DNA of 64,000 nucleotides from assembly GCF_002220095.1 (NCBI RefSeq), contig NZ_CP022372.1, positions 4,188,501 to 4,252,500 of the forward strand, given 5' to 3'. A model generated the notes under the pieces. It saw only the letters and a list, made by a program, of their open reading frames with translations. It did not search any database and was not told the DNA's origin. The DNA is from Bosea sp. AS-1 (GTDB taxonomy: Bacteria > Pseudomonadota > Alphaproteobacteria > Rhizobiales > Beijerinckiaceae). A program made the position numbers and the translations under genes. The number at the start of each line of letters is the position of its first letter. The first letter of the stretch is position 1. Positions 25,130-34,545 of the stretch are shown here, one piece after another.

Positions 25130-25291
25130 TTAGAAAACAGCAAGATAGCGCAGGAGCGAGATGATGCCGATCACGATCACGATGATCTGGACGATGTTCT
25201 TGATCTGCGCGTCGAGCGGCAGCATGCGCACCAGATAAAGCACGAGACCGATGACGAGGATGGTGATCAGCAGCGAAATCAGGATGCTCAT
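25130..25291 (-). CDS. Small two-helix membrane protein, Thivi_2564-like
   Basis: 53 residues: MSILISLLITILVIGLVLYLV, a short loop with MLPLDAQIK, then NIVQIIVIVIGIISLLRYLAVF. Two membrane helices joined by a proline-containing turn match the small Thivi_2564-type family found widely in proteobacteria; no function is known. The start at 25291 was preferred over a longer frame because the upstream part has no hydrophobic character and runs over a promoter. A perfect EcfG promoter lies 82 bases upstream, so it is probably stress-induced. Confidence 0.75.
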   Translation of the reverse strand: MSILISLLITILVIGLVLYLVRMLPLDAQIKNIVQIIVIVIGIISLLRYLAVF

Positions 25292-25372
25292 TGGAAACTC
25301 CGTATCTCGGCCGATAGCCGGCCCCCCGAGCCCCGCCGCGACGCTCTCGCGGCATGTCAGCCCCGCCGACAG

Positions 25373-25398
25373 AACGTCGCAGGGCGGGAATAGGTTCC
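25373..25398 (-). promoter_or_regulatory. EcfG (general stress sigma) promoter of the small membrane protein gene
   Basis: On the minus strand GGAAC-N17-CGTT, an exact match to the alphaproteobacterial EcfG/RpoE2 consensus, 82 bases before the start codon. Confidence 0.7.
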
Positions 25399-25451
25399 GG
25401 AGCGGAGTTTGCCGGCGAAGGGGCCGGCGGGCTTGCACGCGGTCGCAGAGC

Positions 25452-25480
25452 AACCCCCTCTCCAGCAAGGAGAGGGGGTT
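25452..25480 (-). terminator. Hairpin downstream of glyS
   Basis: Perfect 12-bp stem AACCCCCTCTCC / GGAGAGGGGGTT with loop AGCAA, starting 14 bases past the glyS stop. The CCCTCTCC...GGAGAGGG core is a widespread intergenic repeat type in related genomes. T run weak. Confidence 0.65.
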
Positions 25481-25493
25481 CCCGACATCTGGA

Positions 25494-27632
25494 TCAGCCG
25501 GCGATGCGGTCGAAGTCCGCGACCGCGCGCGTCGCCTGACGAAGCTGGTTCAGCAGCTTCAGACGGTTGGCGCGCAGCGCCGGGTCGGGATCGTTGACCG
25601 TGACCTTGTCGAAGAAGGCATCGACCGCCGGACGGATTTCGGCGAGCGCCGCCATGGCACCCTCGTAGTCCTCGGCTGCAACGGCGGCCTCGGCCTTCGG
25701 CGTCGCCTGCGCCAGCGCGACAGCGAGCGCCTTCTCCTCGATCAAGCCGGCATCGGCGATGAGATGAAGGTCAGGAGCCCCCGCGAAGGCGCCCTCCCCA
25801 TCCTTCTTCTCCTCGGCCTTGAGGATATTGGCGGCGCGCTTGTAGCCCGCGAGCAGGTTCCTGCCGTCCTCGGTATCGAGGAAGCGGCCGAGCGCGGCGA
25901 CACGGCGGGTGATGAGGAGCAGGTCGTCATTCGCCGAAGCGCCTTCGCCCAGCACGGCGTCGACAAGGTCATGCCGCGCGCCCTGATCGCGGAGCATGAC
26001 CTTGAGACGGTCGTGGAAGAAGGAGAGGAGGTCGGCATCCTTGGCGACCCGCGTCAGCGGCAGCCTCACCCCATTCTCAACCACCAACCGGATCACGCCC
26101 AGCGCCGCGCGGCGCAGTGCATAGGGGTCCTTGCTGCCGGTCGGCTTCTCGTCGATGGCCCAGAAGCCGACGAGCGTGTCGAGCTTGTCAGCGAGCGCCG
26201 CGGCCACCGAAACCGGATCGGTCGGCACACGGTCCGACGGGCCGAGCGGCTTATAATGCTCCTCGACCGCCGCGGCGACGGAGGCGTCCTCCCCCTGCAG
26301 CTCGGCATATTTCCGACCCATCAGGCCCTGCAGTTCCGGGAATTCGCCGACCATCTCGGTCGGGAGGTCGGCCTTGGCGAGCTTTGCGGCGCGCTCGGCC
26401 TTCTCGGGGTCGGCGCCGACGATCGGCGCCAGCTCCCTGGCCAGCGCGGCGATGCGCTGGACGCGCTCGCCCTGCGTACCGAGCTTGGCGTGGAAGACGA
26501 CGCCGAGCTTCTCGAGCTTGGCCATGCGCTGGTCGAGCGGCTTGGCCAGATCGAGGCCGAGCTTTTCGGCGCTGGCCTTGAACGTGTCGAGATCCGGCAG
26601 CGAGCCGCGATCGGTCTGCCAGAAATAGGCGGCATCCGAGAGGCGGGCGCGCACGACGCGGCCATTGCCGGCGGTGATCGCCGCGCCGCCGTCGCTGGCG
26701 ACGAGGTTCGAGACCAGGACGAAGCGATTGGCGAGGTCACCCGTCGCGGGATCGCGCAGCACGAAGCACTTCTGGTTGGCGCGAATGGTGGCGCGGATCG
26801 CCTCGCCCGGAATCTCGAGGAAGCGCTCCTCGAACTCGCCCATCAGCACGACCGGCCATTCGACGAGGCCGGCGACCTCCTCCAGCAGCCCTTCATCCTC
26901 GACGAGGTCGAGCCCCTGCGCGAAGGCGAGGTTGCGGGCGTCGGTGAGGATAATCTCCTTGCGCCGGTCGGCATCGAGCACGACCTTCGCCTTCTCCAGC
27001 GAAGCGACATAGTCCTCCAGGCGCCGCACCGTGATCGGGCCGGGCGCGTGGAAGCGGTGGCCATAGGTGACATTGCCGGAGACGATGCCGTCGACATCGA
27101 AATGCACCACCTCCGGGTCCTCTGTCTCGGCGCCGAAGGTGCAGAGGATCGAATGCAGCGGGCGCACCCAGCGCAGGCTGGCGCCGGCAGCCGAGGCCTT
27201 ACCCCAGCGCATCGATTTCGGCCAGGGGAAGGAGCGGATCACCGCCGGGACGATCTCGGCGATAGCCTGGATCGTCTCCTGCCCCGGCTTCTCGATGATG
27301 GCGACGTAGGAATCGCCCTTCTTCGGGTCGCTGACGATGGTCGCCTGATCGAGCGAGCTCAGCCCCGCCGCCTTGAGGAAGCCCTGGACCGCGGCTTCGG
27401 GCGCGCCGACACGCGGACCCTTGCGCTCCTCGCGCACGTCGCGGCCGCGCACGGGCAGGCCGGCGACATGCAGCGCGAGCCGGCGCGGCGTCACGAAGGC
27501 CTTGGCGCCCTCATAGACGAGGCCGCGCTCGACCAGCGCATCGGTGACGAGCTTCTTCAGGTCCTTGCCGGCCTTGCGCTGCATGCGCGCCGGGATTTCT
27601 TCCGAGAAAAGTTCAAGCAGGAGGTCGGGCAT
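25494..27632 (-). CDS. glyS: Glycyl-tRNA synthetase beta subunit
   Basis: 712 residues, starting [27 protein letters not shown], the usual GlyS beginning. It pairs with GlyQ in the alpha2-beta2 enzyme that charges tRNA-Gly; the beta subunit carries HD-like and DALR anticodon-binding parts (C-terminal [24 protein letters not shown]). The start shares one base with the glyQ stop (TGATG). An in-frame extension upstream overlaps glyQ and is spurious. Confidence 0.97.
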   Translation of the reverse strand: MPDLLLELFSEEIPARMQRKAGKDLKKLVTDALVERGLVYEGAKAFVTPRRLALHVAGLPVRGRDVREERKGPRVGAPEAAVQGFLKAAGLSSLDQATIVSDPKKGDSYVAIIEKPGQETIQAIAEIVPAVIRSFPWPKSMRWGKASAAGASLRWVRPLHSILCTFGAETEDPEVVHFDVDGIVSGNVTYGHRFHAPGPITVRRLEDYVASLEKAKVVLDADRRKEIILTDARNLAFAQGLDLVEDEGLLEEVAGLVEWPVVLMGEFEERFLEIPGEAIRATIRANQKCFVLRDPATGDLANRFVLVSNLVASDGGAAITAGNGRVVRARLSDAAYFWQTDRGSLPDLDTFKASAEKLGLDLAKPLDQRMAKLEKLGVVFHAKLGTQGERVQRIAALARELAPIVGADPEKAERAAKLAKADLPTEMVGEFPELQGLMGRKYAELQGEDASVAAAVEEHYKPLGPSDRVPTDPVSVAAALADKLDTLVGFWAIDEKPTGSKDPYALRRAALGVIRLVVENGVRLPLTRVAKDADLLSFFHDRLKVMLRDQGARHDLVDAVLGEGASANDDLLLITRRVAALGRFLDTEDGRNLLAGYKRAANILKAEEKKDGEGAFAGAPDLHLIADAGLIEEKALAVALAQATPKAEAAVAAEDYEGAMAALAEIRPAVDAFFDKVTVNDPDPALRANRLKLLNQLRQATRAVADFDRIAG

Positions 27633-28594
27633 CAGTTCGCTCCCCCGCCGACGGTCTTCAGCCAGGCCGCACCGCAGGCCTTGGCGAGCTCGCGCACGCG
27701 CAGGATGTAACTCTGGCGCTCGGTGACCGAGATCACGCCGCGCGCATCGAGCAGGTTGAAGATGTGGCTGGCCTTGATGCACTGGTCATAGGCCGGCAAG
27801 GCGAGTTCGTGACGGGGCTGGTTGGCGCCGGCAGCCGGTTCGCCGGCAGCGATCAGCGCCTTGCACTCGGCTTCCGCATCCGCGAAGTGGCGGAACAGCA
27901 TCTCGGTGTTGGCATACTCGAAATTGTGCCGCGAATATTCCTGCTCGGCCTGCAGGAAGACGTCGCCATAGGTGATGCGGTCCTCGCCATCGAGGCCGTT
28001 GAAGTTGAGGTCGTAGACGTTCTCGACGCCCTGGACGTACATCGCCAAGCGCTCGAGCCCGTAGGTCAACTCGCCCGAGACCGGCGCGCATTCCACGCCT
28101 GCGACCTGCTGGAAATAGGTGAACTGGCTGACTTCCATGCCGTCACACCAGCATTCCCAGCCGAGGCCCCAGGCGCCCAGCGTCGGGCTCTCCCAGTCGT
28201 CCTCGACGAAGCGCACGTCATGCAGGCCGAGGTCGACGCCGATGGCGCGCAGCGAGTCCAGATAGAGCTCCTGCAGGTTCGGCGGCGACGGCTTCAGGAT
28301 GACCTGGAACTGATAATAATGCTGGAGCCGGTTGGGGTTTTCGCCATAGCGGCCGTCCTTGGGGCGGCGCGAAGGCTGGACATAGGCCGCTCGCCACGAT
28401 TTCGGCCCGAGGGCACGCAGCGTCGTCGCCGGGTGGAAGGTGCCGGCGCCGACCTCCATGTCGTAGGGCTGCAGCACCACGCAACCTCGCTCCGCCCAGA
28501 AGCGCTGCAGCGTCAGCAGCAGCCCCTGGAAGGAGCGGGTCGGATCCATCGCCGGGGACGGCGAGGCGGAGGACTGCGAAGCGAGAGCGGGCAA
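27632..28594 (-). CDS. glyQ: Glycyl-tRNA synthetase alpha subunit
   Basis: 320 residues with the class II catalytic core: [51 protein letters not shown] region near residues 52-98 (motif 2) and [18 protein letters not shown] near 195. It binds glycine and ATP. A second ATG at residue 16 ([18 protein letters not shown]) fits family lengths better and may be the true start (28549). It is coupled to glyS by a one-base overlap. Confidence 0.97.
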   Translation of the reverse strand: MPALASQSSASPSPAMDPTRSFQGLLLTLQRFWAERGCVVLQPYDMEVGAGTFHPATTLRALGPKSWRAAYVQPSRRPKDGRYGENPNRLQHYYQFQVILKPSPPNLQELYLDSLRAIGVDLGLHDVRFVEDDWESPTLGAWGLGWECWCDGMEVSQFTYFQQVAGVECAPVSGELTYGLERLAMYVQGVENVYDLNFNGLDGEDRITYGDVFLQAEQEYSRHNFEYANTEMLFRHFADAEAECKALIAAGEPAAGANQPRHELALPAYDQCIKASHIFNLLDARGVISVTERQSYILRVRELAKACGAAWLKTVGGGAN

Positions 28595-28674
28595 GGGCGA
28601 AAAGCCTTCCGAAAAACGCGAATGATGGCGCGTGATTAGGGGTTAGCGCCCGGCGCGGTCAAGCTAAAGCGACC

Positions 28675-28700
28675 GGAACCGATGCCAGACAGCTTTCGTT
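28675..28700 (+). promoter_or_regulatory. EcfG (general stress sigma) promoter of the 93-residue exported protein
   Basis: GGAAC-N17-CGTT, an exact consensus match, in the intergenic space 97 bases before the ATG at 28798 and reading towards it. Confidence 0.7.
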
Positions 28701-28797
28701 CATATGCGATGGATTATGACATCGCCATTCGCACGGTTCGCGGCGTTCGGGGTGAGCGCTGGAGCGGGCCGGCGGCCCTAGCCAGCAGGAGTTTCAA

Positions 28798-29079
28798 ATG
28801 CTGACCCATCGTATTGCTGCCGCCACTTTCGGCGCTCTCACCCTCGCCGCTGCCGCTTTCGCCGCGGTTCCCGCCTCGGCCGCGCCGGTCGCGGCCCCGG
28901 TCGCCGCTGCGCCGCTCCAGGCCGCGCCGGCAGGCGACCTGTTGCAGGAGGCGCAATATTACCGCGGCCCGCGCCGCTATTACGGGCGCCCCTATTACCG
29001 TCCGCGCTGCTTCTGGTCGAACCGCCGCGTGTGGAACGGCTGGCGCTGGGTCGTTCGCCCGGTGCGGGTCTGCCGCTGA
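28798..29079 (+). CDS. Small exported Ala-rich, Tyr/Arg/Pro-tailed protein
   Basis: 93 residues. Signal peptide 1-28 (ending ASA), an Ala/Pro spacer (APVAAPVAAAPLQAAPAG), then QEAQYYRGPRRYYGRPYYRPRCFWSNRRVWNG and a basic end RPVRVCR. Two cysteines could form a disulfide in the periplasm. The tail shares the QxAQYY-GPRRYxGxPYYRPR core with the next gene, so the two are paralogues. Preceded by a perfect EcfG promoter and followed by a strong hairpin, so it is a single-gene stress-type unit. Function unknown. Confidence 0.75.
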   Translation: MLTHRIAAATFGALTLAAAAFAAVPASAAPVAAPVAAAPLQAAPAGDLLQEAQYYRGPRRYYGRPYYRPRCFWSNRRVWNGWRWVVRPVRVCR

Positions 29080-29129
29080 TCCGGCCACGTCGTAATGCGG
29101 CCACGATCAGGCCGCTCCCTGAAGAGAGG

Positions 29130-29157
29130 CTGAACGGCGCGGTTTCGCGCCGTTCAG
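29130..29157 (+). terminator. Terminator after the 93-residue exported protein
   Basis: Perfect 12-bp stem CTGAACGGCGCG / CGCGCCGTTCAG with loop GTTT. Confidence 0.75.
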
Positions 29158-29237
29158 ATTCGTAGGTTTAGCTTAGCCGGTATGGCGACGCACGATCCGA
29201 CGGCTCAGGCAGCCGGCGTCACTCGATGGAGGATCTC

Positions 29238-29531
29238 ATGTTTCGGACAATGCTTCTCGGCCTCGTGGCCGCAGGTTCCCTCGGCGGCGCGGCACTGGTC
29301 GCGTCCCCCGCCTCTGCCGCTCCGGTTTCGCCGCTCGCGGCGGGCGTCGTGGCCGATTCCGGCGGGCTGGTGCAGCAGGCGCAGTATTACTATTACGGCC
29401 CGCGGCGCTATTGGGGGCCGCGCCCCTACTATCGCCCGCGCTACTACGGCCCGCGCCCCTATTATTACGGACCGCGCTACTACCGCCCCTATTATGGCCC
29501 GCGCTATTTCTACGGCCCGCGCTACTGGTAG
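29238..29531 (+). CDS. Small exported Tyr/Pro/Arg repeat protein
   Basis: 97 residues from the ATG that lies 5 bases after GGAGG (an earlier in-frame ATG at 29226 precedes the ribosome site). Signal peptide to about residue 28 (PASAAP), then a tail made of YYGPR / PYYRPR / YYGPRYY units: about 22 tyrosines in 45 residues. Such tails are basic and sticky, perhaps binding cell wall, DNA or polysaccharide; this is inference. No EcfG site was seen in front of it, unlike its paralogue. Confidence 0.7.
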   Translation: MFRTMLLGLVAAGSLGGAALVASPASAAPVSPLAAGVVADSGGLVQQAQYYYYGPRRYWGPRPYYRPRYYGPRPYYYGPRYYRPYYGPRYFYGPRYW

Positions 29532-29533
29532 GA

Positions 29534-30307
29534 TCAGGCGAGGCGCGCCCGGCCGCGGTGGACGTCGTCACTCGCCGCCGTCAGGCGCCCGTCCGGTCCG
29601 TTGATCACGAAAGCCGGCAGCAGCTCTGCCGGCTTTCTGCTGTTCAGGACACCGGTGACGATGACGCGAACGGCCGGGCGTTCCGCGAAGGCATGGATCG
29701 GCCGGATGGCAAGGGCACCGAAGCCGGTACCGAGACCGACGAGCAGTTCCGGCAAGGCCTCAGCGCGATGGATCACCGCGATCAACCCGCCGGGCTTCAG
29801 CAGGCGCCGGGCGGCGCGCAGCCAGATGCCCAGATCCCCCTCCGCGACATGGGCTGCCTTGCGATTCGGCACCGGCGAGCCGCGCGTGCCGCCGGGCGGG
29901 TAGAACGGCGGGTTCATCGCGACGGCGTCGAAGCTCGCAGGCTTGAGGCCGAGCGCCGATAAATCCGCAGCCGATGCCGTGATGTCGGTCGCGACGACCT
30001 GCACCCGCTTCTCCATCCCGTTCAGAGCCGCGTTCTTCGCAGCCAGGGCAGCGAGCTGCGGGTCACGCTCCAGCAATGTGACACGCAATTGCGGCTCGGC
30101 CAGCGCCGCCGCCAGCCCCACCGTACCGACACCGGCTCCGATATCGAGGAGATGCCCTCCCCCCAGCGCGGGCAAGGCCGCCGCGAGCAGGATCGCATCG
30201 CTCCCCGCCCGATGCCCCTTGCGCGGCTGGCGCAGGAAGAGCCGGCCGTCGAGCAGCCGGTCCTCGACGATCTCGCCGAGCCCGGCCGGCGCGTCCTCGT
30301 CACTCAT
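29534..30307 (-). CDS. SAM-dependent methyltransferase, TrmN6 (tRNA1Val adenine-37) family
   Basis: 257 residues. The N-terminal segment LFLRQPRKGHRAGSDAILLAAAL is typical of the YfiC/TrmN6 family. SAM loop LLDIGAGVGTVGLAAAL at about 53-70; catalytic NPPF in AVAMNPPFYPPGG, the N6-adenine signature. In E. coli the family methylates A37 of tRNA1-Val. The start overlaps the stop of the DUF2007 gene by eight bases (ATGAGTGA), so the two are coupled. It converges on the preceding gene with a 2-base gap. The exact RNA target is not proved. Confidence 0.87.
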   Translation of the reverse strand: MSDEDAPAGLGEIVEDRLLDGRLFLRQPRKGHRAGSDAILLAAALPALGGGHLLDIGAGVGTVGLAAALAEPQLRVTLLERDPQLAALAAKNAALNGMEKRVQVVATDITASAADLSALGLKPASFDAVAMNPPFYPPGGTRGSPVPNRKAAHVAEGDLGIWLRAARRLLKPGGLIAVIHRAEALPELLVGLGTGFGALAIRPIHAFAERPAVRVIVTGVLNSRKPAELLPAFVINGPDGRLTAASDDVHRGRARLA

Positions 30308-30524
30308 CGCGCAGTTCGGCGCCGTAGCCGGCCTCGATCAACAAAGCGCGAGCGCGGCGCTTGTCCTCCTCGCGTACCAGCAGCCGGCGCGGGAAGGCGC
30401 CGATCATGCCTTCCAGCGCGCTGATGTGCTGATCGGCGATCAGGCAGTCGAGATCGGCCGCGTTCAGCAGCGCTTCGAGGGCGCCGAGCAGAATCAGATC
30501 GTTGGTGCGGACGAGCTCATGCAT
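30300..30524 (-). CDS. DUF2007 family small protein
   Basis: 74 residues: MHELVRTNDLILLGALEALLNAADLDCLIADQHISALEG and the end RLLVREEDKRRARALLIEAG. DUF2007 is a small alpha/beta domain suggested to be a signal-transducing or ligand-binding module; no activity is known. It leads the methyltransferase gene with an overlap and diverges from the polyprenyl synthase gene, an arrangement I recall as common in Hyphomicrobiales. Confidence 0.85.
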   Translation of the reverse strand: MHELVRTNDLILLGALEALLNAADLDCLIADQHISALEGMIGAFPRRLLVREEDKRRARALLIEAGYGAELRDE

Positions 30525-30682
30525 GCCGCCATGGAGCCGAAGCGCAGAGCGTCACGCAAGTGCGATCTGGCCGGCCTGCGTCATTGCGGTGCGATTGCGG
30601 GGGCTGGCGTCCCATGCAACGGTTATGGCAATGGCTTCTGGCGCGCCGCCCGGCGCGCGCAAGTTCTGTCGGAGTTTATCCA

Positions 30683-31699
30683 TTGGGTGTCGTCGTATCC
30701 TTCGAGGAACGGGAATCGGGCCAGCGCGGCATCGAGCCGCTGGTGGCGCTGACGCGCGAGGACATGGAGCGCGTCAATGCCATGATCCTGTCACGCACCG
30801 GCTCGGACGTGACGATGATCCCGGAGGTCGCCAACCACCTGATTTCTTCCGGCGGCAAGCGGCTGCGGCCGATGCTGACGCTGGCGATGGCGAGCCTCTG
30901 CGGCTACCAGGGCGAAGGCCACGTCAAGCTCGCGGCATCCGTCGAGTTCATGCACACAGCCACCCTGCTGCATGACGATGTCGTCGACGAGAGCGACATG
31001 CGGCGCGGCAAGCTCGCCGCTCGCATGCTCTGGGGCAACGAAGCGAGCGTGCTGGTCGGCGACTTCCTGCTCGGCCAGGCCTTCAAGATGATGGTCGAGG
31101 TCGGCTCGCTGCGCGCGCTCGACATCCTCTCGACCGCCGCCGCGGTGATTGCCGAGGGCGAGGTGCTGCAGCTCTCCGTCGCCAAGAACACCGAGACGAC
31201 CGAGGATGAATATCTCTCCGTCATCCGGGGCAAGACGGCCGAGCTCTTCGCCGCCGCCTGCGAGGTCGGCCCCGTGATCGCCGGCTCGTCGAAGGCGAAC
31301 GACGCCGCCTGCCGCAGCTACGGGCTCAATCTCGGCATCGCCTTCCAGCTCATCGACGACGCACTGGACTATGGCGGGGTCGCGGCCAAGCTCGGCAAGA
31401 ACACCGGCGACGACTTCCGCGAGGGCAAGATCACCCTGCCGGTCGTCCTCTCCTTCCGCCGCGGCACGGACGAGGAGCGCGCCTTCTGGAAGCGCACCCT
31501 GCAGGACTGCGACATCCAGGACGGCGATCTCGAACAGGCGCAGGCGCTGATGCGCAAGCACAAGGCGCTGGAAGACACGATCGAGCGCGCGCGCCACTAC
31601 GCCAAGATGGCGAAGGATGCACTTGGCCTCTTCCCGGCTTCGCCGATGAAGCAGGCGCTCAACGACGCCGTCGATTTCTGCGTGGCGCGAGCGCACTAA
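30683..31699 (+). CDS. ispB: Long-chain polyprenyl (octaprenyl) diphosphate synthase
   Basis: 338 residues from a TTG start at 30683, chosen because GGAG lies 8 bases upstream and the protein then begins GVVVSFEERESGQRGIEPLV, as relatives do; a longer ATG frame from 30560 overlaps the promoter region. First Asp-rich motif LLHDDVVDESDMRRG (about residues 91-105), second LIDDALDY (about 217-224). It builds the isoprenoid side chain of ubiquinone from IPP and FPP. Product length (C40 to C50) cannot be told by eye. Confidence 0.93.
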   Translation: MGVVVSFEERESGQRGIEPLVALTREDMERVNAMILSRTGSDVTMIPEVANHLISSGGKRLRPMLTLAMASLCGYQGEGHVKLAASVEFMHTATLLHDDVVDESDMRRGKLAARMLWGNEASVLVGDFLLGQAFKMMVEVGSLRALDILSTAAAVIAEGEVLQLSVAKNTETTEDEYLSVIRGKTAELFAAACEVGPVIAGSSKANDAACRSYGLNLGIAFQLIDDALDYGGVAAKLGKNTGDDFREGKITLPVVLSFRRGTDEERAFWKRTLQDCDIQDGDLEQAQALMRKHKALEDTIERARHYAKMAKDALGLFPASPMKQALNDAVDFCVARAH

Positions 31700-31709
31700 A
31701 GCATCGGAG

Positions 31710-31732
31710 CGAAAAGTGGAATCCACTTTTCG
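31710..31732. repeat. Short palindromic repeat / hairpin after the polyprenyl synthase gene
   Basis: Perfect 10-bp stem CGAAAAGTGG / CCACTTTTCG with loop AAT, 10 bases past the stop. I recognise the AAAAGTGG...CCACTTTT core as a very common intergenic palindrome in Hyphomicrobiales. Being between convergent genes (ispB and ispE) it can act as a terminator. Confidence 0.65.
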
Positions 31733-31815
31733 GAATCATCCGAGGCGATGCCAACAAAATAGATCATCGTTATCGCGCCCGATCGGACTGGCGATGATCC
31801 GAGCTGGTGAAAGCC

Positions 31816-32736
31816 TCAACGCAGCAGCGTCGGCTTCACCCACCAGCCAGGCCTCTCCCTGGCCAGCACCTTCGCGGCGGCCGCGCTGGCGTGGCAATCG
31901 TCGAACAGGGCGAAACAGGTCGCGCCCGAGCCGGACATGCGGGCGAGCCGGCTCCCGGGCAGCTCCTCGAGGCACTCCAGAACCTCGCCAATCTCGGGCG
32001 CGATCTGCTCAGCCGGTGCGGCGAGGTCGTTACCCGAGCATGCCAGCAGGGCACGAAGCTCCGCGGCTTCGGAAGGCGATGCCGCCCACTGGTCACGCGT
32101 CGCTTTCAGCGGCTGGCCCGCCGTCAACCCCATGGCGCGGAAGACACCGACCGTCTCGACCGGTACCCCCGGATTGACCAGCACCGCGAATAGTGCCGGG
32201 AGCCGCAAGACCGGCCCCAGCCTCTCGCCGATGCCGGCCATCAGCCGCGCCCGCGATTCGAGGCAGACCGGAACATCGGCCCCGACGCTCGCTGCCACGC
32301 CGCGGAGTTTGCCGTCGGACAAAGCGACGCCGTTCAGCCGCGCCAGCAGGCGCAAGGCCGCCGCCGCATCGGCCGAGCCGCCGCCGATACCGGAGGCGAC
32401 GGGGAGCCGCTTGACGAGATGAAAGCTGCCCGTCGCCGCGCCGGGAAATAGCTGTTCGAAGGTGCGCGCCGCCCGCAGCACGAGATTGCCGTCACCGGCC
32501 TCGAGCCCGGCCGCCCGTGGACCCGTGATGGAAAGCGATAGCGGCTGCTGGGGCACGAGGCTCAGCTCGTCGCCGATACCGGCGAAGGCGACGAGGCTTT
32601 CGAGCTCGTGATAGCCATCGGCACGCCGGCCGAGCACACGCAGATCGAGATTGATCTTGGCGCGCGCCCGCGTGCGCAACACGATGCCGGCCGGGGCAGC
32701 AATGGCCCGGCCCCGGCTCTCCACTTCAGGCTGCAT
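31816..32736 (-). CDS. ispE: 4-diphosphocytidyl-2-C-methyl-D-erythritol kinase
   Basis: 306 residues, GHMP kinase fold. AKINLDLRVLGRRADGYHEL at the start is the IspE opening, the ATP loop is LPVASGIGGGSADAAAALR (about residues 109-127), and the C-terminal glycine loop is ARMSGSGATCFALF. It phosphorylates CDP-methylerythritol in the MEP route to IPP, which also feeds the polyprenyl synthase encoded beside it. It follows the TPR gene by 15 bases on the same strand. Confidence 0.96.
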   Translation of the reverse strand: MQPEVESRGRAIAAPAGIVLRTRARAKINLDLRVLGRRADGYHELESLVAFAGIGDELSLVPQQPLSLSITGPRAAGLEAGDGNLVLRAARTFEQLFPGAATGSFHLVKRLPVASGIGGGSADAAAALRLLARLNGVALSDGKLRGVAASVGADVPVCLESRARLMAGIGERLGPVLRLPALFAVLVNPGVPVETVGVFRAMGLTAGQPLKATRDQWAASPSEAAELRALLACSGNDLAAPAEQIAPEIGEVLECLEELPGSRLARMSGSGATCFALFDDCHASAAAAKVLARERPGWWVKPTLLR

Positions 32737-32751
32737 CGCGAGGAACGAGGC

Positions 32752-34545
32752 TCAGCCGCCGTCCTTCTTGGTCTGCTCCGCCGGCGCGCCCTGATCGCCT
32801 GCGTTCGCGGAGGGCGGCTCGTCCAGCCCGCGCTCGATCTTGCGCAGAATGTTCGGCAGATCCTCCGGTTCCGGCTTCAGGTCGCGGGCGTGGTTCCACT
32901 GGAACTTCGCCTCGAGCTTGCGGCCGGTCTTCCAGTAGACGTCGCCAAGATGGTCGTTGATGACCGGGTCAGACGGACGCAGCTCGGCAGCACGCTCGAT
33001 CTCGCGCGAGGCGTCCTCGAAGCGGCCGAGCCGATAATAGGCCCAGCCGAGCGAATCGATGATGTAGCCGTCGCGCGGCCTGAGCTCGACGGCACGGCGC
33101 AGCATGTCGAGCCCCTCGTCGAGCTTCAGATGCTTGTCGACCAGCGAATAGCCGAGATAGTTCAGCACCAGTGCCCGCTCGCGGCCGAGCGGATCGGGCA
33201 GCAGCTCCAGCGCCTTGCGCAGATCGGCCTCAGCCTCCGGCCAGCGGTTGATGCGCTCGCGGGCGATGCCGCGGAAATAGAACAGGTCCCAGTTGGCCCG
33301 GCCGGGCGAAGCAAGCTTGTCGATGGCCTTGTCGTAGGTCGAGGCCGCCTCGGCGAACTGCTTGCGCGAGCGATAGATGTTGCCGAGCGCGGCGAGCGCG
33401 TCGACGTCGTCCGGCCGCTCGGCGATGACCTTGTCGAGATGCTTCACCGCCTCGTCATGCTTGCCGAGGTTCTCCAGCGCCAGACCGGCCTGGATCTCGG
33501 CATTGGGACGCAGCGGCGAGGTCGCCGGCATCTTGTCGTAGACCGCGACCGCATCCTCCGGCTGGCGCGAGCGCTCAAGGATGTCGCCCAGCGTCAGGAT
33601 CGCGAGGTCGTGGCTCGGATCGAGATAGATCGCCATACGCAGATAGAGCAGCGCGGCGGCCTCGTCGCCCTGGCGATTGCCGGCGCTGGCGAGGCCGTAG
33701 AGCACCTCGGCCGCGCCCTGCTGCGGGGTCGCGATCTGGCGCGCCGGTGCTTCCTTCTTGCCGACGAGTGCCATGCCCTCGCGGATGATCGGATGGTTCG
33801 GCAGCAGCCGGTCGAAATCGGCATAGGTCGCGGCAGCGCCGTCGAAATCGCCGCTGCGGGCCTGGAAACGGGCCCAGAGGTCGACGAGGCGCAGCGTGGT
33901 CTTCTCGGCGTCGTAAGCGCTCTTCAGGCGCGTCTCGGCCTCCTTCCGCCGCCCGGCGGCATCGAGGATCAGGCCGGCGTGATAGTCGCGGAAGAGATTG
34001 TAGGAAGGCTCGCCCTTGAGGCGTTCCAGCGTCTCGATGGCGCGTCGCGAATTGCCGGAGCCGAGATAGGACCAGGCCGAGAGCAGCGTCGCGGTGATAT
34101 CGGCCGCGCGGCCGCGGCCGCCACGCTGCAGGTGGTTGCGCGCGGTCTGGTAGCTCTTCTGCTTGATGGCGCGGATGCCGACGACAAGCTGGGCGAGGCC
34201 GTTGCTGGGATCGACGCGGATCAGCCGGTCGGCGGCGCGGAAGGCATCCGGCATCGAGCCATCGGCCAGGAAGGCGACGAAGGCACGCTCCAGCAGGTCG
34301 TTGTTCTGCGGATCTTCCTTGACGGCCTCCCGCAGATAGACGGAAGCGGCGCCGAGATCCCGCGAGGCGCCGGCGACGATCGCGGCGAGATAATTGCCTT
34401 CCAACGTATCGCCGGGCTCAAGCGATTCGGAGGCGCGCGGCGTCGCTCCCTGCGCCGCAGCCGCAACCGGCAGAACCAGAACCAGAGACAACGCAGCAGC
34501 CGTGCCGGAGGCACGCACCTTCTTCAAAAATGTCACGACTGCCAT
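32752..34545 (-). CDS. Exported TPR-repeat protein
   Basis: 597 residues with a signal peptide (MAVVTFLKKVRASGTAAALS, cleavage near AAAAQG at about residue 32) and then about a dozen TPR-type helix pairs, clearest in the second half: AGLALENLGKHDEAVKHLDK, ALGNIYRSRKQFAEAAS and LGWAYYRLGRFEDASREIER. It ends in a polar tail. Probably periplasmic or outer-membrane-anchored scaffold. AAGGAG lies only one base before the ATG; a GTG three codons in is better spaced. An in-frame extension beyond 34545 is spurious. Coupled to ispE downstream; no defined partner. Confidence 0.85.
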   Translation of the reverse strand: MAVVTFLKKVRASGTAAALSLVLVLPVAAAAQGATPRASESLEPGDTLEGNYLAAIVAGASRDLGAASVYLREAVKEDPQNNDLLERAFVAFLADGSMPDAFRAADRLIRVDPSNGLAQLVVGIRAIKQKSYQTARNHLQRGGRGRAADITATLLSAWSYLGSGNSRRAIETLERLKGEPSYNLFRDYHAGLILDAAGRRKEAETRLKSAYDAEKTTLRLVDLWARFQARSGDFDGAAATYADFDRLLPNHPIIREGMALVGKKEAPARQIATPQQGAAEVLYGLASAGNRQGDEAAALLYLRMAIYLDPSHDLAILTLGDILERSRQPEDAVAVYDKMPATSPLRPNAEIQAGLALENLGKHDEAVKHLDKVIAERPDDVDALAALGNIYRSRKQFAEAASTYDKAIDKLASPGRANWDLFYFRGIARERINRWPEAEADLRKALELLPDPLGRERALVLNYLGYSLVDKHLKLDEGLDMLRRAVELRPRDGYIIDSLGWAYYRLGRFEDASREIERAAELRPSDPVINDHLGDVYWKTGRKLEAKFQWNHARDLKPEPEDLPNILRKIERGLDEPPSANAGDQGAPAEQTKKDGG

